Shown: positions 61,127 to 64,000 of the stretch, in pieces
Position numbering within the stretch: position 1 is the first letter of the stretch
How the letters are laid out: each line of letters begins with the position of its first letter
The notes under the pieces: model-generated
Told to the model about the DNA's origin: nothing
Databases searched by the model: none
The model's input: the letters and a program-made list of their open reading frames with translations, nothing else
NCBI GenBank assembly: GCA_013399875.1
Contig: VXAZ01001047.1
Location: forward strand, 1,426,001-1,490,000
DNA length: 64,000 bases
Reading direction: 5' to 3'
DNA from: Gymnorhina tibicen
Lineage: Eukaryota; Chordata; Aves; Passeriformes; Artamidae
Position numbers and translations under genes: made by a program

Positions 61127-64000
61127 CAGGAGGCTATTGCTGCTCCCAGTTGCAGGAGTCTGTGCTGCCTATGTAAGAGAAGCAGGTGCTACAGGAAGCG
61201 AAGAAAAATCCAGCAAGTATCAGTCAGGGCCTTATTTTTTAGGAATTGTTGTCTGCTGTTGCTTTAGTTTATTGCAATGGTTGTAAAAGAAAAGCAGTGG
61301 GCTCAAGTCTGCTACCAGTTATCCCTATGCAAATCCAGACTTCTGCTGCAGCCAGACTCAGCAGTCTGGATTTATACCTGTATAAAAAGAGTTGGAAACT
61401 GGCTTGGAAAGACAGGGAAACCTTTAAACTGCTTGACTATTACTATAGCAAAGCTGTGAGTTTGCCCTTGCAGCATACAGGTAGCCACATAGATCAAAAG
61501 GAAGAAAAGGAAATTCTCAGTGATAATCCAAGTGCATTCAGTATGCTGTGGTCACTGAAGCCAATGTTCAAGTGGGCTGAATCTAGAACCTCTTCTGTAA
61601 TAGTCACCATCTGGACTCTGAGGCTGGGCACCTCACCTCCAAGGTGCCACAGCCTTAAATCACTTACAGCCCTTGACAACTTACACGAGATTTTAGCAGA
61701 GGAAGGCCACCTGCCTCTTTCAGTTGTGCTGGTACCGGTACAGTCAACCTATATTTACACCTATGGATCTGCTGTCTGACATGTGGGAGAATAATGGCAT
61801 TATATTGTAAAACGTTACTTTTTCATTCTTGCTAGAAATGGTTCTGAGGAGAAAAATACTCTGAAAGGAATTGAGGGTCATGGAATCAGATACTGTAGTT
61901 TTTGTTTATGTTGGTTTGCTGACTTCAGTGGCTGTCTACATGTATATTATGGATCATTTGCATGTCTGTGGTATTTTTATAGGTGGGGAAGAAGTCAAAT
62001 TTATTTACGTGTGCTTTCAGGAATAGGTCTTTACAACCCATGGCAAAAGCAGGGTAGGAAGTAATCCAGAGAAACAATGCTTTTTCCATTTGTGCTGGAA
62101 GTTTTTTGTCTCTCCAAGGTTATCTGTTATCAGAAAGAAGTCCAGATCAGGAGAGGCAATGGAGAATTTTCTCTGTGGATTGTTTGTATCTCAGCTACTT
62201 CTACTTGCATTTGTCATGGAATGTATTAAAGTAGTCACATTGCAGAGTCCACACAGCATGTCAGCTTTGAGACAAGCACTCTGAAATGTGCTCACAGATG
62301 ATAAATTGCACACTATGTCAACTACATCTTTGTCATGAGATTCTGTTTTCTATTTATAGTTGAAATGAAACACTTGAGAAAATTCTAAACCAAAGCGATT
62401 TCACAGAAATCTCGTAAATTTTTCGTTATGTGTATATCAGTGAAAAGACCCTCCTGTGCTATCTCTTTGCTCTGTGGGATTCCAACAATCAACTTCTGAG
62501 ATCAAAGTAGGATGCTCTCAAGATTGTGAAACTTATAATGTGTCCGTGTAGTCTAGCTGGTGTGCCTTTGGAGTATGTTCCCTTTCAAACATTAAGGAGA
62601 AAGAGCACGTAACCATAGCAGAGTGTAAATACATATAAAATTTGATACAGTTTTTGGATCAAAACCCATTATCTCCATAAGAGAAGAGATTATGTAGTTA
62701 CTTCTTTGGTTTGTTGTTCTAGTTTTGTTTGAAGCTGTCTGTAAAGTACTTTGCTTTTGTTTCACCCTCTTTCCGGGATGATTCTTTTTCATTTATGCGT
62801 CTTAAACACATAATCTGCTGCTATGGAGTTGTGGGTAGCAAAAATTGGAAAAAGGCACTAGGTATGCTTTGAAGATAGAAGTGCTGCTATGGTTTGTTGA
62901 GGTTTGTTTTTCTTTTTTCCTCTGATTACAGCAGCCCACTTTAGGAAAAGTGTGTTTGGATAGCAGTAATGATGCACTTTGATGGGACAAAAGCTCACAC
63001 TGGCCTAGACAGGGCAGGATATTCTGTAATCTGCTGAATTATTATTTAAGTTAAGTAGGCCTTGTGATGGCTTCCTTCTACCTTGGGCACTCACATTTTC
63101 ATGGACAGAAAGCACAAGGAAAGTTTCTCAGAGAGAATCATCCAAGCAAGCATGGGTAAAGTACACGCAGGAAAGAGGAACTGGTCAGTATCCTCTCTAT
63201 GGGATTCAGGCAAGAGCTTGCTTGAGAAAGAACTTGTAACTGTCTGTGTGGTGAACAGAGCATTTGTCCAGGAAGATCCAGGATCCAGATCTCTGAACCC
63301 CAGATCATGGGGAAGCCTGGAGCAAGAGCAAGTTACAGCTTCCTTGCAGTTGTGGAAGTGGTTTTGTATGTTATACCAATGGAAGTGTTTCCATTTCTCT
63401 GGCCTTTGGGGCTTTTCTTTACTACTTCTGGGCTTCTCAAAGTATGCCTTCTACCCAGTTCTCCCTTCTTACATCTGAGGCGATTTGGCAGTTTATTCCA
63501 GATTTGTATATATATATATAACTGATTTGAAAAGCAGCTTTAACTTGAACACTAGAATGGCCTGTGACCCTGAAGATATTGATACTTGTTCAAAATATGT
63601 GTTCCTACTTCTGACTCAGCTCTAAAACTGTAGTTTTAGAAGTAGGGAGGTCTTGGATTTAAATTCCCTTCAGCTCTGTAACCTTAGCCATCCATTGATC
63701 AGAGTGCCATGATCTGGTTTAGAAGTGCATATGTGGGGCATTAACTGACAAAGAAACCATTGCAACATCAGTGTACCAATCTGGAAAGGTTAAGACAGTT
63801 ACTGAAACTCAATTTGACTGGAAAGGTAATTGATGGTATTTAGCAACATTTCTACAAATAGTGAGCTAATAACTTGTGCCCTGTCTTGCAAGATGCTGCA
63901 TCAAGTGTCTTTCTTTATAAATTGTCTTATGAAGGAAGAGATCTTTAAAAGCTACATATTAAAAAAAAAAAATTCCTGATGCTAAGTTAATAAGATCACC
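61127..64000. other. Unassigned noncoding DNA
   Basis: The largest open frame, 177 codons at 61246-61779 on the plus strand, matches no protein family I know and is not supported as a gene. A short TA run at 63509-63520 and an A run at 63961-63971 are the only simple repeats seen. No transposon is recognised up to the end of the window. Confidence 0.6.
63509..63520. repeat. Short TA microsatellite
   Basis: Six TA units in a row; too short to be reliably polymorphic. Confidence 0.8.

Noticed and set aside
61246..61779. 177-codon plus-strand open frame
   Set aside because: No known domain, no convincing promoter or splice context, and it begins inside another frame. At this size a few random frames are expected in 128 kb of strand. 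A translated search would settle it.
63645..63690. Weak resemblance to a MIR-type SINE core (AGCTCTGTAACCTT)
   Set aside because: The match is short and gapped, and the rest of a MIR is absent.
1..64000. CRISPR arrays, operons, phage or plasmid genes
   Set aside because: Nothing of the kind is present; repeats, composition and lack of dense coding identify vertebrate nuclear DNA.

Overview
The window reads as a piece of a bird nuclear genome. It is AT-rich, poor in CpG and almost free of open frames. The recognisable repeats are bird-type: three fragments of the CR1 non-LTR retrotransposon and two solitary LTRs of endogenous retroviruses. No operons, ribosome-binding sites, rRNA, convincing tRNA, CRISPR array or prokaryotic gene is visible. 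I recognise no host protein-coding gene. The sequence is best explained as intergenic DNA, or one or more very long introns of a gene whose exons lie outside.

Layout. 1-8213: unassigned single-copy-looking DNA with an A-rich tract. 8214-8696: a solo LTR (8220-8690) in minus orientation with perfect 6-bp target-site duplications; its U5 side is the most CpG-dense spot in the window. 11361-11675: a CR1 3' end on the plus strand. 11676-50248: a long stretch with only low-complexity tracts, a 113-bp imperfect palindrome (37422-37534), a G14 run ending in an unresolved base (45594-45608) and some candidate regulatory motifs. 50249-50350: a 100-bp CR1 3' end on the minus strand. 53991-55192: a 5'-truncated CR1 on the minus strand that keeps the C-terminal part of ORF2, broken by a frameshift. 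It is itself interrupted by a 232-bp LTR-like element (54849-55080) flanked by 5-bp duplications. 55193-64000: unassigned DNA with a strong CTCF-type motif at 61100-61112.

How the parts relate. The only clear history is one of transposition: CR1 insertion, decay of its reading frame, then an LTR insertion into the CR1 body. Both LTRs appear to be solo LTRs left by LTR-LTR recombination. The host-function candidates (CTCF motifs, CpG-bearing islands near 29.2-29.6 kb and 34.0-34.25 kb, TAAT-core clusters, one exon-like block at 33460-33671) are weak inferences from sequence alone. I did not find a new biological system here; the nested insertion, the palindrome and the CTCF motif pair are the observations most worth checking.
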